Source: an uncultured Oscillospiraceae bacterium (lineage in GTDB: Bacteria; Bacillota; Clostridia; Oscillospirales; Acutalibacteraceae). From it: a stretch of DNA of 64,000 bases. The notes beneath the pieces were generated by a model. It had not been told where the DNA came from. It was given only the letters and a program-made list of their open reading frames with translations, and ran no database searches. The DNA lies in assembly GCA_902492895.1 (NCBI GenBank), contig CABUNG010000002.1:124001-188000 (forward strand), written 5' to 3'. A program made the position numbers and the translations under genes. Positions 31,116 through 40,205 of this stretch are shown here, piece by piece. Position 1 is the first letter of the stretch, and each line of letters opens with the position of its first letter.

Positions 31116-31992
31116 CGTGCCCAGTATCGCCGCTGTTTACAGGCACATCAAATTCCGCCGCAAAAACCGCAGCATCGGCATGGATATCCTCCTCGCCCTG
31201 TTTTTGGGTCTGTTCGCCGTGTTCAGCCTGTATCCGATGGTGTTCATCGCCAACAACGCCTTCAAGCCTCTCAACGAGGTGTTTTTGTTTCCGCCGCGGC
31301 TGTTCGTGCAGAATCCGACGCTGAACAATTTTCGGGATCTCTCCCTGGTGCTGGGGGATTCGTGGGTTCCGATCTCCCGCTACATATTCAACACGGTCTT
31401 TATTACGGCGGCGGGAACCTTCGGCACGGTGATCATCGGCTCCCTTGCGGCGTTTCCTCTGGCGAAATACCGCTTCCCGGGATCCAAATTCATGTCGGGC
31501 GTGATCGTCTATTCCCTGATGTTCAACGCCACGGCGGCGGGGCTTGTCAACTATCTGACCATGTCGAAGCTGCATATGGTGGATACCTACCTGGCCGTGA
31601 CCATCCCCGCCATCGGCTCCACATTCGGGGTGTTCCTGATGCGGAACTTCATGTCCCAGATCCCGGATTCGGTCCTGGAAGCCGCCAAAATCGACGGCGC
31701 GGGAGAACTGAGCATTTTCGCGCGGATCATCATGCCGATGTCCAAGCCCGCGTGGATCACCCTGATCATCCTGTCCTTTCAGAGTTTTTGGGCGGAGTCG
31801 GGCGGGATGTACATCTACACCGAAAAGCTCAAGCCGGTTTCCTATGCCATTTCGCAGATCGTGACGGCGGGGGTGGTGCGCACCGGTATGGCGGGCGCGG
31901 TATCCCTGATTATGCTGACGGTTCCCGTGGCGGTTTTCGTCGTGTCGCAGAGCAAAGTGGTGGAGACGATGGCCAACGCCGGCATCAAGTGA
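31108..31992 (+). CDS. ABC sugar permease, MalG/UgpE type (pair 1)
   Basis: A 294-aa partner permease with six predicted helices, starting at a GTG (31108) with GAAGGGTGG upstream and overlapping the previous gene by 8 bp. The family start pattern SLYPMVFIANNAFKPLNEVF and the EAA loop EAAKIDGAGELSIFARIIMP with the following PMSKPAW are visible. It completes pore pair 1. Confidence 0.93.
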   Translation: MSDVPSIAAVYRHIKFRRKNRSIGMDILLALFLGLFAVFSLYPMVFIANNAFKPLNEVFLFPPRLFVQNPTLNNFRDLSLVLGDSWVPISRYIFNTVFITAAGTFGTVIIGSLAAFPLAKYRFPGSKFMSGVIVYSLMFNATAAGLVNYLTMSKLHMVDTYLAVTIPAIGSTFGVFLMRNFMSQIPDSVLEAAKIDGAGELSIFARIIMPMSKPAWITLIILSFQSFWAESGGMYIYTEKLKPVSYAISQIVTAGVVRTGMAGAVSLIMLTVPVAVFVVSQSKVVETMANAGIK

Positions 31993-32058
31993 GCGCCGCC
32001 GTATCGCTTCCGCCCGGAATCCGGGGAATTCACGCTGAAACAAAAGAGTGGGTGGGGT

Positions 32059-33480
32059 ATGACGAAAAAATGGTTTGCCGCCTGTATGGCGATGATCCTG
32101 GCGGTGGCGGGGCCGGTGGCGGTCTTAGCCGATAAGACGGACCAGCATCATTACACCTATGGACCGGACGGCATTGTGGAGAGCGTGCCGGGCTTTACCC
32201 TGGCGCGTACGCTGGAGGGCGCGGCGCTGCGTTCCGCCGACGATCTTGTCGTCGGCGGGGGGCGGTTGTATGTGGCGGACGCCCTGTCTGCGGCGGTTCA
32301 TGTGTTCACCGCGGATACCTATGCTTATATCGCGACGGTTCCAAGCGGAGAGGAGGACGGCGGATGTCCCCTCGCCGGACCGAGCGGGCTCGCCTTCAGC
32401 GAAACGGAAAACGAACTGTATATTGCGGACCCGGCGGCGGAGCGCGTCTTTGTCCTGGACGGGGATACGCTGGAGAGGAAACGCACGCTCTCCCGGCCGG
32501 ACGATATGGCCGGGGATACCGCGTTTGCCCCCTATAAGATTGCCGTGGACGGACTGGGCCGCCTGTACATCGTGGTGCGCAATTCGCACGAGGGCCTTGT
32601 GGAACTCCATCCGGACGGGAGCTTTTCCCGTTATCTGGGGCTGATCAAGCCCAAGATCAATCTCGTGGAGGTTTTCTGGAGGTCCCTGGCCAGCGATGCC
32701 CAGAAAAAGCAAATGGCCAAAGCGTATGCCCCCTCCTTCGGCGGGGTGGATCTCGATGCGGACGGCTTCGTCTTTTCCGTCACGGCCGACGCTTCGTCGG
32801 AGGATAAACTCTTCCGGTTTAACGCCAAGGGCGACAACGTGATCCGGTCGGAGGGATATGGCGCGCTCATCGGCGATATTCCGGAGTATTTTGAGCACAG
32901 CGACACCGGCAGCATCTTTGTGGATGTAGCGGTGACGGATTTCGGGGCTTACGCTGCGCTTGACAGGCAGAACGGCCGGATTTTCGTGTACGATTTCGAC
33001 GGATACCTGATCACGATTTGTTCGGGACTCGGATATATGAAAGGGGATCTGGCCGAAGCGTCGGCGGTCGCCTGGAATGGGTACGATCTGCTGGTGAGCG
33101 ACCGGGAACGGGGCGCCGTCCTGGTGTATACGGCCACCGATTTTGGAAAAACGGCACTGATGGCAGTGGAAAGCTATCACAAGGGCGCGTGGAACGAGGC
33201 CACGGCCTATTACCGAAAGGCGCTCGGCTATAACGCGAACTTTTACGCCGGCTATTCCGGGATCGGCCGTAATTATCTGATGGAGCGGAACTTTTCCGAG
33301 GCGGTTTATTACTATAAGCTGGCCCGGGACGACGAAGGCTATTCCCAGGCTTTCCGGGGATACCGGGAAGAGCGGATCCAGCGCTATTTCGGCTGGTTTG
33401 TGGCGGCCTTCTTTCTGTTGGCGGCGGCCTTTGTCTATACGGAGATCCGATACGCCAGGCGGAAGGGGGGAGAGAGGTGA
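32059..33480 (+). CDS. NHL-type beta-propeller with TPR and C-terminal membrane anchor
   Basis: A 473-aa protein with a signal peptide (cut near VLADK), a propeller of NHL-like blades (DDLVVGGGRLYVADALSAAV, GPSGLAFSETENELYIADPA, KIAVDGLGRLYIVVRNSHEG, SAVAWNGYDLLVSDRERGAV), two TPR-like helical pairs (GAWNEATAYYRKALGYNANF, MERNFSEAVYYYKLARDDEG) and one C-terminal helix followed by RYARRKGGER. The domain therefore faces outside while the tail faces the cytosol. Genes of this type recur in Paenibacillus and Clostridia sugar-transport loci next to Yip1-like and DUF5696 genes; no function is established. It may scaffold the binding proteins or enzymes at the permease. A GGGTGGGG stretch precedes the ATG. 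Confidence 0.82.
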   Translation: MTKKWFAACMAMILAVAGPVAVLADKTDQHHYTYGPDGIVESVPGFTLARTLEGAALRSADDLVVGGGRLYVADALSAAVHVFTADTYAYIATVPSGEEDGGCPLAGPSGLAFSETENELYIADPAAERVFVLDGDTLERKRTLSRPDDMAGDTAFAPYKIAVDGLGRLYIVVRNSHEGLVELHPDGSFSRYLGLIKPKINLVEVFWRSLASDAQKKQMAKAYAPSFGGVDLDADGFVFSVTADASSEDKLFRFNAKGDNVIRSEGYGALIGDIPEYFEHSDTGSIFVDVAVTDFGAYAALDRQNGRIFVYDFDGYLITICSGLGYMKGDLAEASAVAWNGYDLLVSDRERGAVLVYTATDFGKTALMAVESYHKGAWNEATAYYRKALGYNANFYAGYSGIGRNYLMERNFSEAVYYYKLARDDEGYSQAFRGYREERIQRYFGWFVAAFFLLAAAFVYTEIRYARRKGGER

Positions 33481-34100
33481 ACGCTCTTTTGGCGGATACC
33501 CGCTATGTGTTCTATACGCTGGCACATCCGTTTAACGGGTTCTATGAGCTGCGTTTCCACCGCCGGAAAAACTGGGTTCTGATCGGCCTGCTGTATCTGC
33601 TCTACGGCGCCGTCCAAATTTTCAAGACCTATTATGCCGGTATGCTGGTCGGGACGGACGCGTACGGCACCAACAATCTGCAGGTGTTTGCGTTTTCCCT
33701 GTTTCCCTTTCTGCTGTTCGCCCTCTCCAACTGGAGCGTGACGACGCTGTTCGACGGCAACGGATCCATGGGCGATGTCCTGATGGTGATGGCCTACGCG
33801 CTGTTTCCCAAGATCCTCACCGATATCGTCTACACGGTTTTGTCCAATGTGGTTGTCAGCGAGGAACTGGTGATTTTGAACGTCATCGGCGGATTCGGCC
33901 TGGTGCTTTTCTGTTTTCTGACGTTCTGCGGTCTCTGCGTCGTGCATGAATATCTGCCGGCGAAAAACATCCTGACCATTCTGGCGACAGCCGCCGCGGC
34001 GCTGGTGATCCTGTTTATCGGCATGCTGTATCTGCAGATCATGAGCAAGCTGGTCGGATTTGTTTCGACGGTTGTGCTGGAATTAGCGAATAGGAGGTAA
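33477..34100 (+). CDS. Yip1-like five-helix membrane protein
   Basis: A 207-aa integral membrane protein of the Yip1/YIF1-like domain type: an N-terminal cytosolic segment with HPFNGFYELRFHRRKN, then five hydrophobic stretches (WVLIGLLYLLYGAVQIF, VFAFSLFPFLLFALSNW, MVMAYALFPKILTDIVYTVL, NVIGGFGLVLFCFLTFCGLC, ILTILATAAAALVILFIGML). The start is GTG at 33477, overlapping the stop of the propeller gene by 3 bp and preceded by GGGGGGAGAG. It is probably made stoichiometrically with the propeller and DUF5696 proteins. Its role in the transport locus is unknown. Confidence 0.8.
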   Translation: MNALLADTRYVFYTLAHPFNGFYELRFHRRKNWVLIGLLYLLYGAVQIFKTYYAGMLVGTDAYGTNNLQVFAFSLFPFLLFALSNWSVTTLFDGNGSMGDVLMVMAYALFPKILTDIVYTVLSNVVVSEELVILNVIGGFGLVLFCFLTFCGLCVVHEYLPAKNILTILATAAAALVILFIGMLYLQIMSKLVGFVSTVVLELANRR

Positions 34101-34104
34101 AAGC

Positions 34105-36708
34105 ATGCTGAAAAGCCTGCGCCGCATATCGATCGTCAAGCTGGCCGTTCCGCTTGTGCTGATCCTTCTGATATATCCGGTGGCGCTCTGCATCGTCCGG
34201 GCCAATGTCCGGGCGGAAACCGCGGCCCCGCCGCCTCATCGGTCCCTTTCGCCGGAAACCGGCGACATCGCCTTGTCGGAAGGACTCGTCGAGATCGCCC
34301 GGGAAGGCACCTTCCGCGCTCAGCTCGATACGCAGACACTGGATGTACAGGTGACGGATGAGGCGTCCGGCCGGACGTTCCATTCCCTGTCCACCGATCC
34401 CGCCGCGCCGCCGGTGGCCAGATCGCCGCTTGTGATCCGGTTTCTGAGCCAGGACCGCGCCACGTACGAATGGAATGCGTACACCAACTCGATCGCGAAC
34501 CAGTGGTATTGCCTGAAAAGAATCGAGAACGGCGTGCGGATCCAGTTTGATTTCCAGGAAACCGATATTTACCGTTTGTATGAATATATCCCGCGGTATA
34601 TGTCGATCGAGCGGTATGAGGAGATCTTTGTGGGGCGGCTGGAAACGCTGACTGAGCAAGGGGAGATCACGCCCGAACAGACGGCGCTGTATCAGCGGGC
34701 GCTCAAGGCCTTTTACGCCAAGGACGCGGCTAAGGGCTATTATTACAGCAAATCGTCCGGCCTGCCGCCCGCGTCGGTGGTCAAGTCGCTGGTGGAATTT
34801 ACAAAGGCGATTCGGTATACCGCCGAGGAATTGGTCCAGGACAACGATATGTACGGCATCGTCACCGAGTTCAAAGAGCCCGCGACCTTTACCGTGTACA
34901 TGGAGATCACCTTCCAAAACGGCGAACTGACGGTCAATATCCCCGTGTATGAACAAAAGAGCGGCAACGATTTTTATACGCTTCAGAATGTGAGCGTGTG
35001 CCCGGCTTTTGACTGCTGGGCGGGGGAAAAGAACGACGGATATATCTTTGTTCCGGACGGCGCGGGGATGCTGATCGCCATGGATTCGGGCAACAGCGCC
35101 TATCCGGTTTACAGCCGAGCGGTGTACAACAGCGACCTGTTTGATACGAAATTCCAAAAGTCCGATTTTGAGGAAGGCGTGTTCCTGCCGGTTTTCGGGA
35201 TGTACGGCCAGGACGGACAGGGCCGGTCGTCCGGTTTCATGGCGGTCATCGACAGCGGAGCGGAGCTGGCGCAGATTTCGGTCAACCTCAAGAGCGGCGC
35301 CGCCGACGGAACGGGCAGTCTGTACAACGCGGTGTATGCGTCGGCCGATACGATGCAGTACGCCATGGTCAACATATACGGACCCTATGCGAAGGAGACG
35401 GCCAACCATCTGGAATCCACGGGGCTGATCGATTTCGATTTTACCGTGCGCTATCGGTTCTATACTCAGGACGCGGGGTACGGCGCGTTTGCGCAGGACT
35501 ACCGGCAGCAGCTGATCGACGCGTATGGGCTGGAGGTTTCTTACGATTCCCGTCCCAAGCTCTTTGTACAGATGGCGGGGGCCTTCACCGTCTGGGACAA
35601 ATGCCTGGGAATCCCCTACGACGCCACGGTGTCGATGACCACCTACCGGCAGGCGCTGGATATTCTGGACGATCTCGCGGATATTCCCCTTGTCGCCAAT
35701 TATCAGTATGGGTTCAACGGCGGACGGATGAATACCGTCGGCAACCGCGCGAAGCTGGTGGCGGCCAACGGATCCAAAGACGATCTCGAGTCCCTGCTGG
35801 CCCGCTCGTCTTCCCACAGTGAGGTGTTCATGGAGGCCAGCCTGATGCGGGTATACCGCAAAGGGACGGTGTTCGACGACAGCCGTTTTTATCTGACCGG
35901 TTTCGGCGGAAAGACGGATTGGCGCAGCGCCTTCAACGACGTGTGGAGCCCGGACGGCACCTTTTATACGCCGTATCGGTATTCCCTGTACTATTTGATC
36001 CACCCGCGGTATCTGTCGGCCGTGACCGACGGTTTTCTGGAACAGGCCGGGGCTTATCCCAACATCGCCCTGACCGATTTTGGAAACCAATATTACGGAA
36101 ACTATAGCCGCGGCGGCATCGTGGATCCCATAACGGCCAACCAGAGCGTGCTGATCCCCAACCTGAAAAAGCTGGCCGGGCAGAAAACCCTGGCGCTGGA
36201 CAATCCGAACGCCGACCGGTTTATGTACGCGGCGTATGCCCTGAACGTCTCGCGGGAATCGAGCGATTACGGCGTTTCCTACACATCCGTTCCCTTCCGC
36301 CAATTGGTGATGAACGGCATCACGGAATATACGACGCTGGATGTCAACGGCAGCGGATCGTCTCCGGAGACTTTTCTGCTGCAGGCGCTGGAACTGGGGT
36401 CTATCCCGAAATTCTCGGTGATCGCGGAAAAACCGGACGTTTTGATGGAGTCGCGCATCTCCGCGTATTACGCGGCCGCCTATGAAACGGTGGCTCCGTC
36501 TATCAAGAGCCTGTATGCAGCCTACAAGGAAGCCTTTTCCAGGATCGGGACAAAAGAGATCGCCGGTCACGAGACCCTGCTCCCGGGTGTGTACAGGACG
36601 ACATACGGCAACGGCGTGCGGGTGCTGGTCAATTACAATGCCTACAGCGTGAGCGTGGGGGAAGAGACATTGGAGCCGTGCGGGTATGCCATTCTTCCCG
36701 CGGGATGA
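34105..36708 (+). CDS. DUF5696-type extracellular protein, membrane-anchored
   Basis: An 867-aa protein with a single N-terminal hydrophobic helix (KLAVPLVLILLIYPVALCIV, residues 12-33) and a large external part. Stretches such as DGYIFVPDGAGMLIAMDSGN, FMAVIDSGAELAQISVNLKS and LVANYQYGFNGGRMNTVGNR suggest a beta-sandwich followed by a glycosidase-like TIM barrel from about residue 480. This matches the DUF5696 family found in Firmicutes sugar-transport loci; enzymatic activity has not been shown to my knowledge. The ATG follows TAGGAGG, 4 bp after the Yip1-like stop. Confidence 0.82.
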   Translation: MLKSLRRISIVKLAVPLVLILLIYPVALCIVRANVRAETAAPPPHRSLSPETGDIALSEGLVEIAREGTFRAQLDTQTLDVQVTDEASGRTFHSLSTDPAAPPVARSPLVIRFLSQDRATYEWNAYTNSIANQWYCLKRIENGVRIQFDFQETDIYRLYEYIPRYMSIERYEEIFVGRLETLTEQGEITPEQTALYQRALKAFYAKDAAKGYYYSKSSGLPPASVVKSLVEFTKAIRYTAEELVQDNDMYGIVTEFKEPATFTVYMEITFQNGELTVNIPVYEQKSGNDFYTLQNVSVCPAFDCWAGEKNDGYIFVPDGAGMLIAMDSGNSAYPVYSRAVYNSDLFDTKFQKSDFEEGVFLPVFGMYGQDGQGRSSGFMAVIDSGAELAQISVNLKSGAADGTGSLYNAVYASADTMQYAMVNIYGPYAKETANHLESTGLIDFDFTVRYRFYTQDAGYGAFAQDYRQQLIDAYGLEVSYDSRPKLFVQMAGAFTVWDKCLGIPYDATVSMTTYRQALDILDDLADIPLVANYQYGFNGGRMNTVGNRAKLVAANGSKDDLESLLARSSSHSEVFMEASLMRVYRKGTVFDDSRFYLTGFGGKTDWRSAFNDVWSPDGTFYTPYRYSLYYLIHPRYLSAVTDGFLEQAGAYPNIALTDFGNQYYGNYSRGGIVDPITANQSVLIPNLKKLAGQKTLALDNPNADRFMYAAYALNVSRESSDYGVSYTSVPFRQLVMNGITEYTTLDVNGSGSSPETFLLQALELGSIPKFSVIAEKPDVLMESRISAYYAAAYETVAPSIKSLYAAYKEAFSRIGTKEIAGHETLLPGVYRTTYGNGVRVLVNYNAYSVSVGEETLEPCGYAILPAG

Positions 36709-36749
36709 TGCGGGGCGGACCGGTCTCCCGGGATGCGAAAGGGTGAATC

Positions 36750-37703
36750 ATGAGTATGGGAAACAGAACAAAACCCGCTGACGCTCTGCGCGTGCGCAGA
36801 CGCCGCCTGACCTTCCAGAACATGCGGAAAGTCCATGCCTTTGTGTTTTTGCTGCCGTGGATGATCGGCTTTCTCCTGTTTTTTGCCCTGCCGGTTGTCC
36901 ACACGCTGGAGTACTCGTTTTCCCAGGTGTCGGTGGCCGATCAGGGCGGCATGAATCTGGCATTTCACGGCGTGGAAAACTACATCGCGCTGTTCCGGAC
37001 CGAACTGAGCTCGAAAGGGCAGCCGTTCCTGCGGGTTTTCGTCGAAGAGAACGCCCGGATTCTGATCAGCGCGCCGATCATGCTGGTGTTTTCGTTGTTT
37101 TGCGCCATTCTTCTCAACGCGAATTTTAAAGGACGCAGCGTTGTGCGGGTGATTTTTTTCCTGCCGATCGTCACCGGGCTGGACATTGTGCAGAAGCTGC
37201 TGGCCGTCACAAGCGGCACCAGCATGGCGGACTTTTCCATCGACTCGTTTTTTTCCAGCGGGTTTCTCATGGATGCGCTGCGCGAAAGCTCCTTTTTGCC
37301 CGAAACGGTCACGGAGTATATCGCCGGCGCCGTGTCCGGCATCTTTCAGGTGGCTTCCGGCTGCGGCGTGCAGATTCTGATCTTCCTGGCGGGGCTCCAG
37401 TCGATCAACCGCAGCCTGTACGAGGTGGCGCAGATCGAGGGCGCCACCTCGTATGAAACCTTCTGGAAAGTGACGTTTCCCATGCTGGGCAACGTGACGA
37501 CCTTCGTGGTGGTTTACAGTTTTGTCGATCTGTTCCTCGCCTCCAGCATCGCGTCCGAGATCTACAATTACGCGTTCATGCGGGCCAACATCGGGCTGGG
37601 CGCGGCCCTGTCCTCGCTCTTCATGGTGAATGTGCTGCTGGATCTTCTGCTGATGCTGGGAATTTTGAAACTGCTGTCCGGAAGAGGGAGGAGGCGTGCG
37701 TAA
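36750..37703 (+). CDS. ABC sugar permease, MalF/UgpA type (pair 2)
   Basis: A 317-aa permease with a long basic N-terminus (RVRRRRLTFQNMRKVHAFVF) before the first helix (LLPWMIGFLLFFALPVV) and the EAA loop EVAQIEGATSYETFWKVTFP near residue 228. It is a second, distinct MalF-type subunit in the same locus; the sequence is not a recent duplicate of the pair 1 protein. It overlaps the next gene by 1 bp (TAATG). Start at the ATG following AAAGGGTG, with another ATG two codons later. Confidence 0.92.
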   Translation: MSMGNRTKPADALRVRRRRLTFQNMRKVHAFVFLLPWMIGFLLFFALPVVHTLEYSFSQVSVADQGGMNLAFHGVENYIALFRTELSSKGQPFLRVFVEENARILISAPIMLVFSLFCAILLNANFKGRSVVRVIFFLPIVTGLDIVQKLLAVTSGTSMADFSIDSFFSSGFLMDALRESSFLPETVTEYIAGAVSGIFQVASGCGVQILIFLAGLQSINRSLYEVAQIEGATSYETFWKVTFPMLGNVTTFVVVYSFVDLFLASSIASEIYNYAFMRANIGLGAALSSLFMVNVLLDLLLMLGILKLLSGRGRRRA

Positions 37704-38719
37704 TGGGGAACCGGAATGTGTCCAAACAGCGGCGGGATATGTGGATCAAAGGCGGACTCGACCCGGCATACGGCAAACGGGTCCTGCAGAAGGGCGTTTT
37801 CCGAATTTTTCTTTATACGCTCCTATTCGGGCTGTCCTTCACCATGCTCTATCCCCTCATCAAAGTCCTGCCCGCTGTTTTCAGCGATTTTTCCACGCTG
37901 GACGACCCCAATGTCGTCTGGGTGCCCACAAAGCTGTCGCTGCTGAGCTTCACCGCGGCGATCCGCATCGGGTTCGGAAACGGCATGACGGTGCTGCTTT
38001 CCCTGCTGTACAGTGCGGTGATCGCCGGTATCCAGATTTTTTTCAGCGCGCTGGCCGGATATTCTCTGGGGCGTGTCCGGTTTCCTCTGCGCAATCTGAT
38101 GATGGTGCTGGTGGTCGTGACCATCGTCGTGCCGCCGCAGACCCTGCTCATCCCGCAGTATCTGCGGTTTCAGAAGTTCGACATATGCGGGATTTTCACG
38201 CTGCTTACCGGAGAACCGCTCAACCTTCTCAACCAGCCCTATACCCTGTATCTGCTGGCGGCCACGGGCTTCGGCATCAAGCAGGGGATCTTCATCTTCA
38301 TTTTCCGCCAGTTTTTCAAGGGACTGCCGATCGAGCTGGAGGAAGCGGCGTTTATCGACGGATGCGGGTTTTATAAAACGTTTTTCCGCATCTCGCTGCC
38401 CAATGCCATGCCGGCTCTGGTGACGGCGCTGTCCCTCGCCTTCGTGTGGAATTACGGCGACACCTATTATACCGGGTATTTCCATCCGGGCGGCCCCTAT
38501 ATCGCCAGCCGCCTGTCACGGGTGTTTTTCAGCGCCGATATCCCGCGGATGCTGGAAAACATCGGCCGCTGGTACGGAATCCCGTATACGAGCGTCTTTA
38601 CGTTCGATGCCATCAAGTACGCGGCGGGCCTGCTGTACATCCTGCCGATTCTGCTCTTTTTCTTTATCGCCCAGCGGCGGCTGGTGGAAAACTTCGAACA
38701 AAGCGGCATCGTGGGATAA
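37703..38719 (+). CDS. ABC sugar permease, MalG/UgpE type (pair 2)
   Basis: A 338-aa partner permease, longer than usual because of an N-terminal extension (about 30 residues before the first helix) and an insert between helices (LTGEPLNLLNQPYTLYLLAA). The EAA loop reads EEAAFIDGCGFYKTFFRISL followed by PNAMP. It completes pore pair 2, presumably served by the lipoprotein at 25815 or by the DUF5696 protein as a receptor. No ATPase is encoded anywhere in the locus. Confidence 0.92.
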   Translation: MGNRNVSKQRRDMWIKGGLDPAYGKRVLQKGVFRIFLYTLLFGLSFTMLYPLIKVLPAVFSDFSTLDDPNVVWVPTKLSLLSFTAAIRIGFGNGMTVLLSLLYSAVIAGIQIFFSALAGYSLGRVRFPLRNLMMVLVVVTIVVPPQTLLIPQYLRFQKFDICGIFTLLTGEPLNLLNQPYTLYLLAATGFGIKQGIFIFIFRQFFKGLPIELEEAAFIDGCGFYKTFFRISLPNAMPALVTALSLAFVWNYGDTYYTGYFHPGGPYIASRLSRVFFSADIPRMLENIGRWYGIPYTSVFTFDAIKYAAGLLYILPILLFFFIAQRRLVENFEQSGIVG

Positions 38720-38748
38720 GTCCCGCGGCCGAAAGGGAGGATATCCGA

Positions 38749-40143
38749 ATGAACCTCAATGAACATGTCAGGCCGGGTTTGGCCGTCATACGGGCCGAGA
38801 CCGGCGTCCGCCATCAGACGATCCGGACATTCGGCGCCTCGGGCGCCTGGTGGTCGACCGGCATCGGCGGATGGGATACCATGGACGAGATTCTGGCGTA
38901 TTTACATACCGGCAAAGGCATCGCGCTGAACAATTACCGGCACAACGTCGGGGGCGGCCGGGAGGGCGGCCCCTTGGCCGACGACAAGTCCGGCCCCGAT
39001 CCCTGGCGCGCGGTCCCCTGCCCCCTGCAGGCGGACGGAACGATCGATGTGACCGCCGACGCGGGCGGCTGGCGGGTGCTTCGGAAAGTGAACGCCCTGG
39101 GCACGGTGGACGATATCACCCTCTTCATGAACAGCCCGCCCGAAAGCATGACGGTAAACGGCAAAACCTACGGCTCCCCGACCGGCAGCAACCTGCGGGA
39201 GGACTGCTTGGAAGCCTATGCCGCCTTCTGCGCTGACGTGACCAAGGCGTATCTCGATGCGGGCATCGCGGTCAAATACATCAGCCCGGTCAATGAACCC
39301 CAGTCCCAGTGGGACGCCGGCTGGCAGGAGGGCTGCTATTTCGGCCCCGAGGCGATTTTTCGCCTGACCCGGCTGCTGATCCGGGAACTCTCCAAGCGGG
39401 ACCTGCCCGTCAAGGTCAGCATCAACGAATCGGCGGAGATGAAGAACCGGGAGTATGTGTACGATTTCTATCGGGATCTGATGGCCGACGACACGATTTA
39501 TCCCCACATCGACCATTTCGCCGCGCACGGATACCATACGGATTTCGCCATGAAACAGGAGCTGCACCGGTTTGCGCTTGAAACCGCGGCTTCTCTGGGC
39601 CGGGAGCCGCTTCCGATCAACCAGACCGAATGGGCGGCGTGGCATCAGACGGAAACGCTCACGCCGGAAAAGCGGCTGATCATGACGGGCCGGTCGATCT
39701 ATGACGACTTTACCGCCCTGTGCGCGGATACGTGGGAGTATTTCGCCGCGGTGGGGAGAGGACCGGACAGCCTCATCGTGGTCTCCGACAGCCGCCCGGG
39801 GGAGTACGAGCTGACGCGCCATTTCTGGGGCGTCGGCAACTACTCCAAATTCATCCGGGGCTATACCCGCGTGGAGGTCCGGGAAGAGGGCGTTCCGGAC
39901 GGGATCCTGGCTTCGGCCTATATCGCGCCCGACGACAGCCGGCTGGTCTTCGTCGTCGTCAATGAAACCGCCGTCCGTGCGGATGTGACGCTGGCGGGTA
40001 TGCCGGCCGGATGCGGCGCAGACGTTTACGAGACCTCGATGGAGCGGACCTGCGCCTCCCGCAAGGGCACGATGACGCCCGAAAACGGGTATCCGCTTCC
40101 GCCCCATTCCGTGACGACCTTTGTCTTCCCTTGCGCGCGATAG
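38749..40143 (+). CDS. Glycoside hydrolase family 30 protein, no signal peptide
   Basis: A 464-aa GH30-like enzyme that starts directly at the catalytic domain (MNLNEHVRPGLAVIRAETGV), with no signal peptide, so it should be cytosolic. Landmarks are GASGAWWSTGIGG, NNYRHNVGGGREGG, the acid/base Glu in YISPVNEPQSQWD (near 181), HIDHFAAHGYH, the nucleophile Glu in INQTEWAAW (near 293), VGNYSKFIRGYTRV, and a C-terminal beta-sandwich. GH30 includes endo-beta-1,6-galactanases, xylanases and beta-glucosidases; the GAWW/YRxNxGGG style is closest in my reading to the galactanase group. GGGAGG precedes the ATG. First of three tandem paralogues. Confidence 0.85.
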   Translation: MNLNEHVRPGLAVIRAETGVRHQTIRTFGASGAWWSTGIGGWDTMDEILAYLHTGKGIALNNYRHNVGGGREGGPLADDKSGPDPWRAVPCPLQADGTIDVTADAGGWRVLRKVNALGTVDDITLFMNSPPESMTVNGKTYGSPTGSNLREDCLEAYAAFCADVTKAYLDAGIAVKYISPVNEPQSQWDAGWQEGCYFGPEAIFRLTRLLIRELSKRDLPVKVSINESAEMKNREYVYDFYRDLMADDTIYPHIDHFAAHGYHTDFAMKQELHRFALETAASLGREPLPINQTEWAAWHQTETLTPEKRLIMTGRSIYDDFTALCADTWEYFAAVGRGPDSLIVVSDSRPGEYELTRHFWGVGNYSKFIRGYTRVEVREEGVPDGILASAYIAPDDSRLVFVVVNETAVRADVTLAGMPAGCGADVYETSMERTCASRKGTMTPENGYPLPPHSVTTFVFPCAR

Positions 40144-40205
40144 CCCGTCCGCCACAGTCAACAGAGGGATGCTGTTCCCCAACCGAGGAAGGATGCTGGA
40201 ATCGA

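Noticed and set aside
34039..36570. An 843-codon open frame on the minus strand
   Set aside because: It is antisense to the DUF5696 gene, is rich in Arg/His/Gly with no domain, and arises from the high-GC codon pattern of the real gene.
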